DNA from: UMGS1387 sp045540015 | GTDB lineage: Bacteria; Bacillota; Clostridia; Oscillospirales; CAG-382 | Assembly (NCBI GenBank): GCA_045540015.1 | Contig: JAZQGP010000027.1 | Coordinates: forward strand, 1 to 41,328 | Direction: 5' to 3' | DNA: 41,328 nucleotides | Part shown: positions 26,267 through 33,242 of the stretch, in pieces | Layout of the letters: every line of letters starts with the position of its first letter | How positions within the stretch are numbered: the stretch's first letter is position 1 | Position numbers and translations under genes: made by a program | Notes under the pieces: model-generated | Seen by the model: the letters and a program-made list of their open reading frames with translations, nothing else | Databases searched by the model: none | Told to the model about the DNA's origin: nothing

Positions 26267-27586
26267 ATGAATACACTCAGATTTGACTTGACAAAAAAAG
26301 TCGGCTCCTTTAAACCACTTAACGCCGTTAATAACGGTCCTGTCGGTAAATCGAAAACTGCGATGACGCAGCAAAATAAGTCCAATTTTGATGCATATAA
26401 GGATGCACGTATTCCGTATGCAAGAAACCACGATGCAGCGTTCTACGGTGCGTACGGTGGAGAGTATACAGTTGATATTTCTGCAATTTTTCCGAATTTT
26501 GATGCTGATGTAAATGATCCCGCATCATATCAGTTTACAGTGACTGACAAATATGTTCTTGATACACTTGAAGCAGGCACAGAAACATTTTACCGACTCG
26601 GTCAGAAGATAGAGCATTATGTGAAGAAGTTCCATATCTATCCTCCGAAGGATTTAAAAAAGTGGGCGGCAATTTGTGAGCACATTATTCGCCACTATAA
26701 CGAAGGCTGGGCAAACGGTTTTGAGCTTGGTATAAAGTACTGGGAAATCTGGAACGAGCCTGACCTTAATGAAGGTGATGAAAACAGACCTACATGGGGT
26801 GGAACAAGAGAACGGTTTTTTGATTTGTATGAAATCACGGCAAAGCATCTTAAATCATGTTTCCCGAATCTTAAAATCGGCGGTCCCGCACTTGCACATA
26901 ATCTCAAATGGGCGGAAGATTTTTTGAAGCAAATGAAAGAAAGAAATGTTCCCATCGATTTTTTCTCTTGGCACATATACTGTACAACACCTGCTCAGAT
27001 GAAAGAAAAGTCGGATGCCGTAAAGAAGCTTCTTGTGGATAACGGATATGAAAACACCGAAAGTATTCTCAATGAGTGGAACTATGTAAAGGAATGGTCG
27101 GGAGAAGAGTATCTTTATTCAATGAGAACCATACTTGGGATGAAGGGTGCTGCATTTGTTATGGCTTGCATGAGCATGGCACAGTCCTCGAGTATTGATA
27201 TGCTTATGTATTACGATGCTCGTCCTACAGTCTGGAACGGTATGTTTGATTTATATTTTCTCCAGCCTCTTAAAGGTTACTATCCTTTCTACTGGTACGG
27301 TATGCTTTATGATATGGAAGCAGAAGTCAGAAGTGAAAATGAAATAGAGGATATATATACACTTTGCGGTGTAGATAAAGATGGAAAAGCTATGTGTATT
27401 GTTACTTATTATACTGATGATAACAATTGCATTAAAGAAAAGCCGATTAGTATTGACTTTGGCAGAGAAGGAAGGTATGAAATTTATCTGCTTGATGAAA
27501 TTCATAATGCTGAATTTGTAAGAATTACAGATAATCCGGAACTTCTGATTAATCCTAATACATGTATTCTTATAAAAGAAATTTGA
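26267..27586 (+). CDS. GH39-like glycoside hydrolase (beta-xylosidase type)
   Basis: About 439 residues with a TIM-barrel clan A pattern: 'YWEIWNEPDLNEGDENRP' (acid/base Glu in NEP, near residue 163), 'KIGGPALAHNLKWAEDFL', 'IDFFSWHIYC', and 'SILNEWNYV' (probable nucleophile Glu near 270). This is closest to GH39 beta-xylosidase-like enzymes. No signal peptide. The frame opens at TTG 26246, but AAAGGA before ATG 26267 decides the start. It has its own promoter and terminator. The substrate (xylo-oligosaccharide or other) is not certain. Confidence 0.75.
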   Translation: MNTLRFDLTKKVGSFKPLNAVNNGPVGKSKTAMTQQNKSNFDAYKDARIPYARNHDAAFYGAYGGEYTVDISAIFPNFDADVNDPASYQFTVTDKYVLDTLEAGTETFYRLGQKIEHYVKKFHIYPPKDLKKWAAICEHIIRHYNEGWANGFELGIKYWEIWNEPDLNEGDENRPTWGGTRERFFDLYEITAKHLKSCFPNLKIGGPALAHNLKWAEDFLKQMKERNVPIDFFSWHIYCTTPAQMKEKSDAVKKLLVDNGYENTESILNEWNYVKEWSGEEYLYSMRTILGMKGAAFVMACMSMAQSSSIDMLMYYDARPTVWNGMFDLYFLQPLKGYYPFYWYGMLYDMEAEVRSENEIEDIYTLCGVDKDGKAMCIVTYYTDDNNCIKEKPISIDFGREGRYEIYLLDEIHNAEFVRITDNPELLINPNTCILIKEI

Positions 27587-27600
27587 AATGTATAATTCCA

Positions 27601-27630
27601 AACAGCCTGTATTTAAGCAGGCTGTTTTTA
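27601..27630 (+). terminator. Terminator after the GH39-like gene
   Basis: AACAGCCTG (27601-27609) pairs with CAGGCTGTT (27618-27626), followed by TTTAT. Confidence 0.9.
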
Positions 27631-27653
27631 TATGCAGAAAAGAACAAAAATTC

Positions 27654-27695
27654 CGAACAAACGTACTTGACAAATTCAAACAATTGTGCTAAACT
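27654..27695 (+). promoter_or_regulatory. dinB promoter with candidate LexA (SOS) box
   Basis: TTGACA (27667-27672), a 17-bp spacer and TAAACT (27690-27695). GAAC-AAAC-GTAC at 27655-27666 sits immediately upstream of -35 and matches the Firmicutes LexA half-site pattern GAACNNNNGTTC with one mismatch. Its position ahead of a Y-family polymerase makes SOS control plausible. Confidence 0.5.
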
Positions 27696-27733
27696 AATGT
27701 TCCAAACAGAAGTTCTTGAATTGGAGAGATGAT

Positions 27734-29038
27734 ATGTATACAGCAAAAGCTCTTCTTTATACACAGCATAGGGGAGTAAACGAGGGAAGAATCGTTTTGC
27801 ATTCCGATTTAAATAATTTTTTTGCATCTGTTGAATGTAAGCGGCGTCCGGAGCTTGCAGGATTTCCCGTTGCAGTTTGCGGAAGCGTCAAGGACAGACA
27901 CGGAATTGTGCTTGCAAAGAATATGAAGGCAAAGAATGCAGGAGTAAAAACAGGTCAGCCTATATGGCAGGCAAAGCAGCTCTGTCCGTCGCTTATGGTA
28001 GTAGAACCGGACTATAACGAGTATATGTATTATTCCGGCATGATCAGGGGAATATATTCTCAGTATAGCGATATGGTAGAGCCTTTCGGACTCGATGAAG
28101 CGTGGATAGAGGTAACGGGCGACAGACACGTGAAAACGCTTTCGGGCGGCTATGAGCTTGCTGACGAAATTCGAAAACGCGTTTACCGCGAAACAGGGCT
28201 TACTGTGTCAATCGGTGTGAGCGATAACAAGGTTTTTGCAAAGCTTGCTTCCGACTATAAAAAGCCGAATGCCGTGACGCTTTTCGGACCTGATAATTAT
28301 TTTGAAACGGTTTCAAAGATAGATATAGGAGAGCTTCTTTTTGTCGGACGAAACTCAAGCGAAAAATTACGTATGTATGGAATAAAAACCATAGGAGATG
28401 CGGCAAGTGCGGGTGAAGCACTGGTAAAAAGCATACTTGGAAAGAACGGCGAGAGAATAAGCAGAGACGTCAGCGGTTTTGACACGTCAAGAGTTACACG
28501 CGTGGGTGAGGTCGGACAGATAAAGTCTGTAGGAAACTCCGTTACAACCTGTCATGACCTTGAAACGCCTGAAGAGGTGGCATCGGTACTTCACACACTT
28601 TCAGAAAAGGTTGCCTGGAGACTCAGAAGCGGAGGATTTATGTGTACAACCGTTGCCGTTAGCGTCAGAGACACAGCTCTTTGCACAACCGAGCATCAGT
28701 GCGGAATTGAGCCTACCGATAACGCTCTTGAAATAGCAAATACCGCAATACGGCTGTTCAGGGAAAAATATAATGAAAATACATCTGTACGTTCGGTCGG
28801 TGTCCGAACCTCAAGCCTTCTCGGTAAAAATACAGCCTGTCAGATAAGCCTGTTTGATACAGCTGCTCAAAAACGTGAAAAACGAAGAGTGCTTGATAGA
28901 ACGGTTGACGAGATAAGAAAGAAATACGGCATAAATTCCGTAAGACGCGCCGTTATGTGTAACGAGCAGACTCTCGACTATCGAGATTTTGCTTTCTTCC
29001 GTGAAAGACACAGCGTAGCTCACGCAAGAAATTTTTAA
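27734..29038 (+). CDS. dinB: DNA polymerase IV (Y-family translesion polymerase)
   Basis: The 434 residues contain the Y-family catalytic motifs: 'ILHSDLNNFFASVEC'-like motif I (read 'VLHSDLNNFFASVEC', first metal Asp), 'FGLDEAWIEVTG' (second catalytic Asp-Glu pair), 'VSIGVSDNKVFAKLASDYKKP', then the thumb and little-finger domains. It would bypass damaged template bases with low fidelity. The frame opens at a TTG (27716), but GGAGAG just before ATG 27734 sets the start. Possible LexA control upstream. Confidence 0.93.
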   Translation: MYTAKALLYTQHRGVNEGRIVLHSDLNNFFASVECKRRPELAGFPVAVCGSVKDRHGIVLAKNMKAKNAGVKTGQPIWQAKQLCPSLMVVEPDYNEYMYYSGMIRGIYSQYSDMVEPFGLDEAWIEVTGDRHVKTLSGGYELADEIRKRVYRETGLTVSIGVSDNKVFAKLASDYKKPNAVTLFGPDNYFETVSKIDIGELLFVGRNSSEKLRMYGIKTIGDAASAGEALVKSILGKNGERISRDVSGFDTSRVTRVGEVGQIKSVGNSVTTCHDLETPEEVASVLHTLSEKVAWRLRSGGFMCTTVAVSVRDTALCTTEHQCGIEPTDNALEIANTAIRLFREKYNENTSVRSVGVRTSSLLGKNTACQISLFDTAAQKREKRRVLDRTVDEIRKKYGINSVRRAVMCNEQTLDYRDFAFFRERHSVAHARNF

Positions 29039-29113
29039 TTTTTATTTTTTGCTTCACGCTTCGACAATATTTTGATTTAAAACTGCATATAATATTATTT
29101 GCAATGTAAAAGA

Positions 29114-29140
29114 AAAACTCCCTTGCTGAAAGGGAGTTTT
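29114..29140. terminator. Bidirectional terminator between dinB and the convergent SLOG gene
   Basis: AAAACTCCCTT (29114-29124) pairs perfectly with AAGGGAGTTTT (29130-29140), with A and T runs on both sides. Confidence 0.9.
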
Positions 29141-29157
29141 AAATTATTTGGAATATA

Positions 29158-29487
29158 TTACTTGTTTATGGTAATAATCTTTACAGACTTGGATTTTCTT
29201 GTACACGAGGAAATAATTCCGGCAGTACCACGCGAATTGCAGTCCCAGAAAGCAAGAAGACTGTCGGCGTATTCCGCAATTGCCTTGCTTTTTTCTGCTG
29301 CGTCAGGAAGATTGATAACGGTGAGCTTCAGGTTGTGTTCTTTTGCAAACTGCTCTGCGAGCATGTCAACACCTTCTGTTCCGCCGCTTACGATTTCGGT
29401 ACATTCATACGGCAATTCCTCAAGCATTTTCTTTAAAATGATTTTGGGGCTTTTGACTTTTCTTGAACCAATAATTGCTACTTTCAT
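29158..29487 (-). CDS. Small SLOG-fold protein (DUF2493/YspA-like)
   Basis: About 109 residues. 'MKVAIIGSRKVKSPKII' and 'EIVSGGTEGVDMLAEQFA' match the DUF2493/YspA group of the SLOG superfamily, a Rossmann-like fold that binds nucleotide-type ligands. The frame extends to a GTG at 29496, but TGGAGTG before ATG 29487 sets the start. Lone cellular members have no settled function; related SLOG proteins take part in nucleotide signalling and defence. Convergent with dinB and divergent from spoIVB. Confidence 0.78.
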   Translation of the reverse strand: MKVAIIGSRKVKSPKIILKKMLEELPYECTEIVSGGTEGVDMLAEQFAKEHNLKLTVINLPDAAEKSKAIAEYADSLLAFWDCNSRGTAGIISSCTRKSKSVKIITINK

Positions 29488-29575
29488 AATAGACACTCCA
29501 TATATAAATTTTAATTACATGATGCTTATAATTTACATCACATATTGTTAAAAACAAAAAGGAATATTAAATACT

Positions 29576-29596
29576 GTGCGGTAAAGTTCGCCGCAC
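29576..29596 (+). other. GC-rich hairpin upstream of spoIVB
   Basis: GTGCGG (29576-29581) pairs with CCGCAC (29591-29596) across a 9-nt loop, about 55 nt before the spoIVB start. No T run follows, so a terminator is unlikely. Role unknown. Confidence 0.4.
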
Positions 29597-29651
29597 TAAA
29601 AAGAAATTCTAAGTTGTGCATGAAAATCATGCTGACGGAAAGAAGTGGAAA

Positions 29652-30842
29652 ATGAAGCGTGGAAAGAGACAGAACAATGAAATAGGAAGACTTATAGCCG
29701 GGTATTTTGCAAAAACCTTTCTTTTGCTTTATGCTCTTTCAATGATGGTGCTTTCGGCGGCAGATTTCTTTGTGCCGGATACAATTAGTGTTTTTGATGT
29801 AAAGGATAAGGTTTTGCAGGAAACGTCGACCGAAACTTATTATACATCGGAAGCCCTGCTGTTCGGCAAAATCCCCGTAAAGCAGGTTGAGGTAAATGTA
29901 GTTCCCGAAACAAAGCTTGTCCCTTGTGGAAATGTTTTCGGAGTAAAATTTTTTACCAAAGGCGTTATTGTAATAAACCTTACCGACATTGAGACCAAGG
30001 ACGGAAAAATCAATCCTGCCGAAAAAGCAGGTCTCAAGGCTTGTGATATTATTATAAAGGTAAACGGCAAAAATGTCAATACCGTAGAAGAACTTGCTGA
30101 TTGTGTGGAAGCTTCGGGCGGAGAGGAAATGACAATAACCTATGAGCGCGACGGAAATGAGCAGGAGTGTAAAATGAAGGGAGTACTATCGCTTTCGGAT
30201 AAAAAATATAAAACAGGTATATGGGTAAGAGACAGTACAGCAGGAATAGGCACAATGACCTTCTATAACCCCGAAACACATCTTTTTGCAGGTCTTGGAC
30301 ATGGAATATGCGACGTTGATACAGGAGCGCTTATGCCGCTTCTGAGAGGCGGTGTCGTAGATGTTGAGGCAACCGACATAATAAAGGGCAGAAAAGGCTC
30401 TCCGGGAGAATTAAAGGGCAGCTTTGATACACTTAAAATAGGGGCGCTGACACAAAACACACCAAACGGTGTTTTTGGTATTCTTGATGGCGCACCTGAA
30501 GAGATATCTCATGAAGCACTAGGCATTGCATTTGCAAATGAAATCACAGAAGGTAAGGCGCATATTTACTCTGAGGTTGATGATACGGGAGTTCAGATGT
30601 ATGAAGTGAACATCTCTGATATAGACTTGAAAAACACCGACGGAAAGAGCTTTGTAGTTGAGATAATTGATGAAAAACTGATTTCTAAAACAGGTGGAAT
30701 AGTGCAGGGGATGAGCGGTAGCCCAATCGTTCAGAATGGGAAACTGGTTGGAGCCGTTACGCATGTTTTTGTAAACGATCCGACAAGAGGATATGGAATT
30801 TTTATAGAAAACATGTTGGCTGAAGCAGAGAAAATAAAATAA
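29652..30842 (+). CDS. spoIVB: SpoIVB serine peptidase (stage IV sporulation protein B), intact
   Basis: Forespore-secreted signalling protease that triggers processing of pro-sigmaK. About 396 residues: an N-terminal transmembrane helix ('FAKTFLLLYALSMMVLSAADFF'), a PDZ domain ('PAEKAGLKACDIIIKVNGKNV', 'VEELADCVEASGGEEMTITYERDG'), then the S55 peptidase domain with the catalytic His in 'FAGLGHGICDVDTG' (near 215) and the Ser in 'VQGMSGSPIVQNGKLVGAV'. The frame extends to GTG 29616; ATG 29652 after AAGAAGTGG is preferred. The last 43 codons (30714-30842) recur twice downstream as orphan fragments. In Bacillus and many Clostridia spo0A follows spoIVB directly; here sugar cassettes do. Confidence 0.93.
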   Translation: MKRGKRQNNEIGRLIAGYFAKTFLLLYALSMMVLSAADFFVPDTISVFDVKDKVLQETSTETYYTSEALLFGKIPVKQVEVNVVPETKLVPCGNVFGVKFFTKGVIVINLTDIETKDGKINPAEKAGLKACDIIIKVNGKNVNTVEELADCVEASGGEEMTITYERDGNEQECKMKGVLSLSDKKYKTGIWVRDSTAGIGTMTFYNPETHLFAGLGHGICDVDTGALMPLLRGGVVDVEATDIIKGRKGSPGELKGSFDTLKIGALTQNTPNGVFGILDGAPEEISHEALGIAFANEITEGKAHIYSEVDDTGVQMYEVNISDIDLKNTDGKSFVVEIIDEKLISKTGGIVQGMSGSPIVQNGKLVGAVTHVFVNDPTRGYGIFIENMLAEAEKIK

Positions 30843-30847
30843 TAGTT

Positions 30848-30883
30848 AAAACCGCTTGTTTGCATTGGCAACCTGGCGGTTTT
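30848..30883 (+). terminator. Terminator after spoIVB
   Basis: AAAACCGC (30848-30855) pairs with GCGGTTTT (30876-30883). It has no sequence relation to the hairpins after the two orphan spoIVB fragments. Confidence 0.75.
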
Positions 30884-31093
30884 AATATGCCTGATTAATA
30901 TAATTTGTTAATCTTCAACCAAAATAACCCATTTGCAGATATTTTTACCAAACAACGCCTTGAAACTGTTGATATGAGTGGGTTTGACATCATTTCGTTT
31001 TTGCATAAAACCATAAAAAACAAAATTTTATTTATGTTACAATTATTATATCGGGCATATTAACAAAATGATTTAAAGGAGATATAATAATAA
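30884..31093 (+). other. AT-rich gap after spoIVB, no gene seen
   Basis: No ORF or RNA gene is recognised in this ~210-nt stretch. It is visibly more A+T-rich than DNA upstream of spoIVB and ends with AAAGGAG before the degenerate DUF4417 start, so it probably held that gene's promoter. Confidence 0.5.
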
Positions 31094-31557
31094 ATGCTAA
31101 AAAATAAAATTGAGACGGATTTAATCCCGAACTTGTGTCCGGAGCTTTCTTTGATGGGAATTTAGAAATCCCTCACATTAAAAAAACAAACAACATAATT
31201 ATACCATCCGAGTTAATTCCATTTTCGCAAAGGAATCGCAGTAACAACTACAATGAGTTTGTTCATTTCTATGAGCACGACAAAAATTTGCGTTTTTAGG
31301 TGTTCCAAAACACAACATTGTTTCAATCGGGCACTTACGGATGTATAAAGATTAAAGAAAACAAAATATATTTTACCGAAGGTTTAGAAGCAATGCTTGA
31401 AGAACTCGAACCCGAAGTTGTACTTGTTTATGGTGGTATGCCTGACAGTATTTTTGCAAAAATTATCTTAAATCCAAAGCGCCTAAAGAAGTAAATGATG
31501 CATTTAATAAAATTGACAAAGACGATTGGATATATTCTGCCGAAAACGATGAGGCAT
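31094..31557 (+). pseudogene. Degenerate DUF4417 gene (phage/plasmid-associated family)
   Basis: AAAGGAG precedes an ATG at 31094 that reads 'MLKNKIETD'. A lost T near 31120 shifts the frame to 'FNPELVSGAFFDGNLEIPHI', continuing to 'LIPFSQRN' and 'NEFVHFYEHDKNLRF'. A stop (31297-31299) and a further shift give 'FLGVPKHNIVSIG' in another frame. An extra G near 31328 restores 'TYGCIKIKENKIYFTEGLEA', then 'VVLVYGGMPDSIFAKI'. The order matches DUF4417 proteins, with the middle (the 'SPDFSLY' and 'VIPNVRWGD' part, ~90-100 residues by recollection of the family) deleted. The family is common on phages, plasmids and integrative elements; function unknown. Confidence 0.7.
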
Positions 31558-31576
31558 GATTCTATGAAAAAATATC

Positions 31577-31626
31577 TTGACTAATATTATATTTTAGTAT
31601 ATAATTATATCAACAGTTGATATAAT
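31577..31626 (+). promoter_or_regulatory. Promoter with 23-bp palindromic operator ahead of the ROK gene
   Basis: TTGACT (31577-31582), a 17-bp spacer and TATAAT (31600-31605). A perfect inverted repeat with arms ATTATATCAAC (31604-31614) and GTTGATATAAT (31616-31626) around one central A begins at the last two bases of the -10. Binding there would block the promoter, so autorepression by the ROK protein is the simple reading. Confidence 0.7.
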
Positions 31627-31642
31627 GCGAAAGGAAAATATA

Positions 31643-32686
31643 ATGCCAAGTCAAAAACAATTTCTTGAACGAAAAGAAAACATATTTTCAATATTGGAAT
31701 ATTTAAGAAGCTTTCCAAACAAAAGCAGAAAACAGCTATCTAATGAGTTGCATTTGAGTTGGGGGTGTGTATCGGAACTTATTTCAATTCTTTTGAATAA
31801 AAAAATTGTCATTGAGAACAAAGTGTCATTATCGGGAAAAGGAAGAACCCCTTCGCTGTTAGCGTTGAACCGTGAAATTCACTTTTTGGGTATTGATATT
31901 AATATAACAGGGCTAAAAGGAGCAATCTGTAATATATATGGGGAAAAGCTTTCTGAGTATGATGGTCACTTTGAGTATACTTCAAAATCTGAATTTATAG
32001 ATTCAATTTTAAATTTTATTGATAAAATTCAAAGAGAAGACCCCAACATACACTATATTGGATTTGCGATGCAGGGCATTTATAATTCTAAGGATGATAT
32101 ATGGAAATTTCCCGGAAAAAAAGAAATACTAATCAATTTTAAAACAGATTTTGCATCCAAAATTAATATTCCCTTTTGCGTTGAACATGACCCGGAATGT
32201 ATTCTTTGCAGTTGTATCAGCACAAATAAAAAAGCAAACAATCTTCTTATACGTCTTGATAAAGGGATTGGCGCAGTAATGTCAACGGGCAACGTTCCTT
32301 TTAAAAACTGTCCTCTCGAAATCGGATATATGATTGTTGGCGAAAATGGAGAAAGACTTCATGATGTAGCAACATTATGTGCAATTGAAAAAAAGCTCGG
32401 TCTTAAATTAAGTGAGATTAAAAGTTCAGACACAAAAACGGAATTTTTTGAAACAGCCGGAAGGTATATCGGAACAACTCTGGGTAATATTTGCAATCTA
32501 TTCTCCATAGATGAAATTTTTTTGTGTGGTGAAATGATATTATATTATGATATGTTCAGCCAAACCTTACAGCACTATTACAAAGAGGCGGTTTTGCCCA
32601 ATCAGGCAGCACCAATAAGTGTTGTGCACATAACAGATGCTGCATTGGGTGCAGCAAAATCAGCAATAGAAAGATTGGAAATTTAA
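31643..32686 (+). CDS. ROK-family transcriptional regulator
   Basis: About 347 residues: an N-terminal winged helix-turn-helix (about residues 8-70; 'NKSRKQLSNELHLSWGCVSELI'), then the ROK ATPase-like sugar-sensing fold ('FLGIDINITGLKGAICNIYG', 'IHYIGFAMQGIYN', 'LLIRLDKGIGAVMS', 'LEIGYMIV', 'GTTLGNICNLFSIDEIFLCG'). The ExGH zinc histidine is replaced by Tyr ('EIGYM') and the CxCGxxGC cluster is missing ('HDVATLCAIEKK'), so it is a zinc-free or degenerate ROK. ATG 31643 follows AAAGGAA; the earlier ATG at 31625 lies inside the palindromic operator. It probably controls the YgjV and GH2 genes that follow. Confidence 0.85.
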   Translation: MPSQKQFLERKENIFSILEYLRSFPNKSRKQLSNELHLSWGCVSELISILLNKKIVIENKVSLSGKGRTPSLLALNREIHFLGIDINITGLKGAICNIYGEKLSEYDGHFEYTSKSEFIDSILNFIDKIQREDPNIHYIGFAMQGIYNSKDDIWKFPGKKEILINFKTDFASKINIPFCVEHDPECILCSCISTNKKANNLLIRLDKGIGAVMSTGNVPFKNCPLEIGYMIVGENGERLHDVATLCAIEKKLGLKLSEIKSSDTKTEFFETAGRYIGTTLGNICNLFSIDEIFLCGEMILYYDMFSQTLQHYYKEAVLPNQAAPISVVHITDAALGAAKSAIERLEI

Positions 32687-32690
32687 GATA

Positions 32691-33242
32691 ATGAAAATTT
32701 TTTTACTGGCTCAGTTTTTTGGGATATTAGGAATGGTAATGAATATTTCTTCTTATCAGGCAAAAAAACAAAAAAATATAATTTTCGTGCAGTTTTGGGG
32801 CTCTTTATTTTTTTCGATAAACATGTTTATGTTAGATGCGATTATGGGTGGCATACTCAACCTGATAGGCGTATTGAGAGCCGCAGTATATTTCAATAAA
32901 AATAAATTTAAAAACGTAAGAACACTAAATATATTTTTTATTTGTCTGTACATATTATCATATGTTTCCGTGTTCCTTGTTTTCAAAAAAGAACTAACAG
33001 TATTTAATATAGCTGTTGAAATACTTCCTCTTATTGCAATGGTTTCCACCACAATAGGATTTTCCTGTTCAAACGCATCAATTCTCAGACGGTTAACCTT
33101 GATAGGTTCACCGGCATGGCTACTTTACAATATTATTAACCATACTCTTGGGGGAATTTTATGTGAATCCTTTGGAATAATATCTGTGCTTATTAGCATT
33201 TTCAGATATGAAAAATCTTCAAAGGGAAGGAGCTCTGTCTGA
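32691..33242 (+). CDS. YgjV-family membrane protein
   Basis: A 183-residue protein with about six hydrophobic segments. The N-terminus 'FGILGMVMNISSYQAKKQKNI' and 'GSLFFSINMFML' followed by 'GGILNLIGVLRAAVYF' match the YgjV (Imp-YgjV) family, whose function is not established. In this position it could be the uptake partner for the GH2 enzyme, but that is speculation. It begins 4 nt after the ROK stop and its TGA shares one base with the ATG of the GH2 gene. Confidence 0.75.
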   Translation: MKIFLLAQFFGILGMVMNISSYQAKKQKNIIFVQFWGSLFFSINMFMLDAIMGGILNLIGVLRAAVYFNKNKFKNVRTLNIFFICLYILSYVSVFLVFKKELTVFNIAVEILPLIAMVSTTIGFSCSNASILRRLTLIGSPAWLLYNIINHTLGGILCESFGIISVLISIFRYEKSSKGRSSV

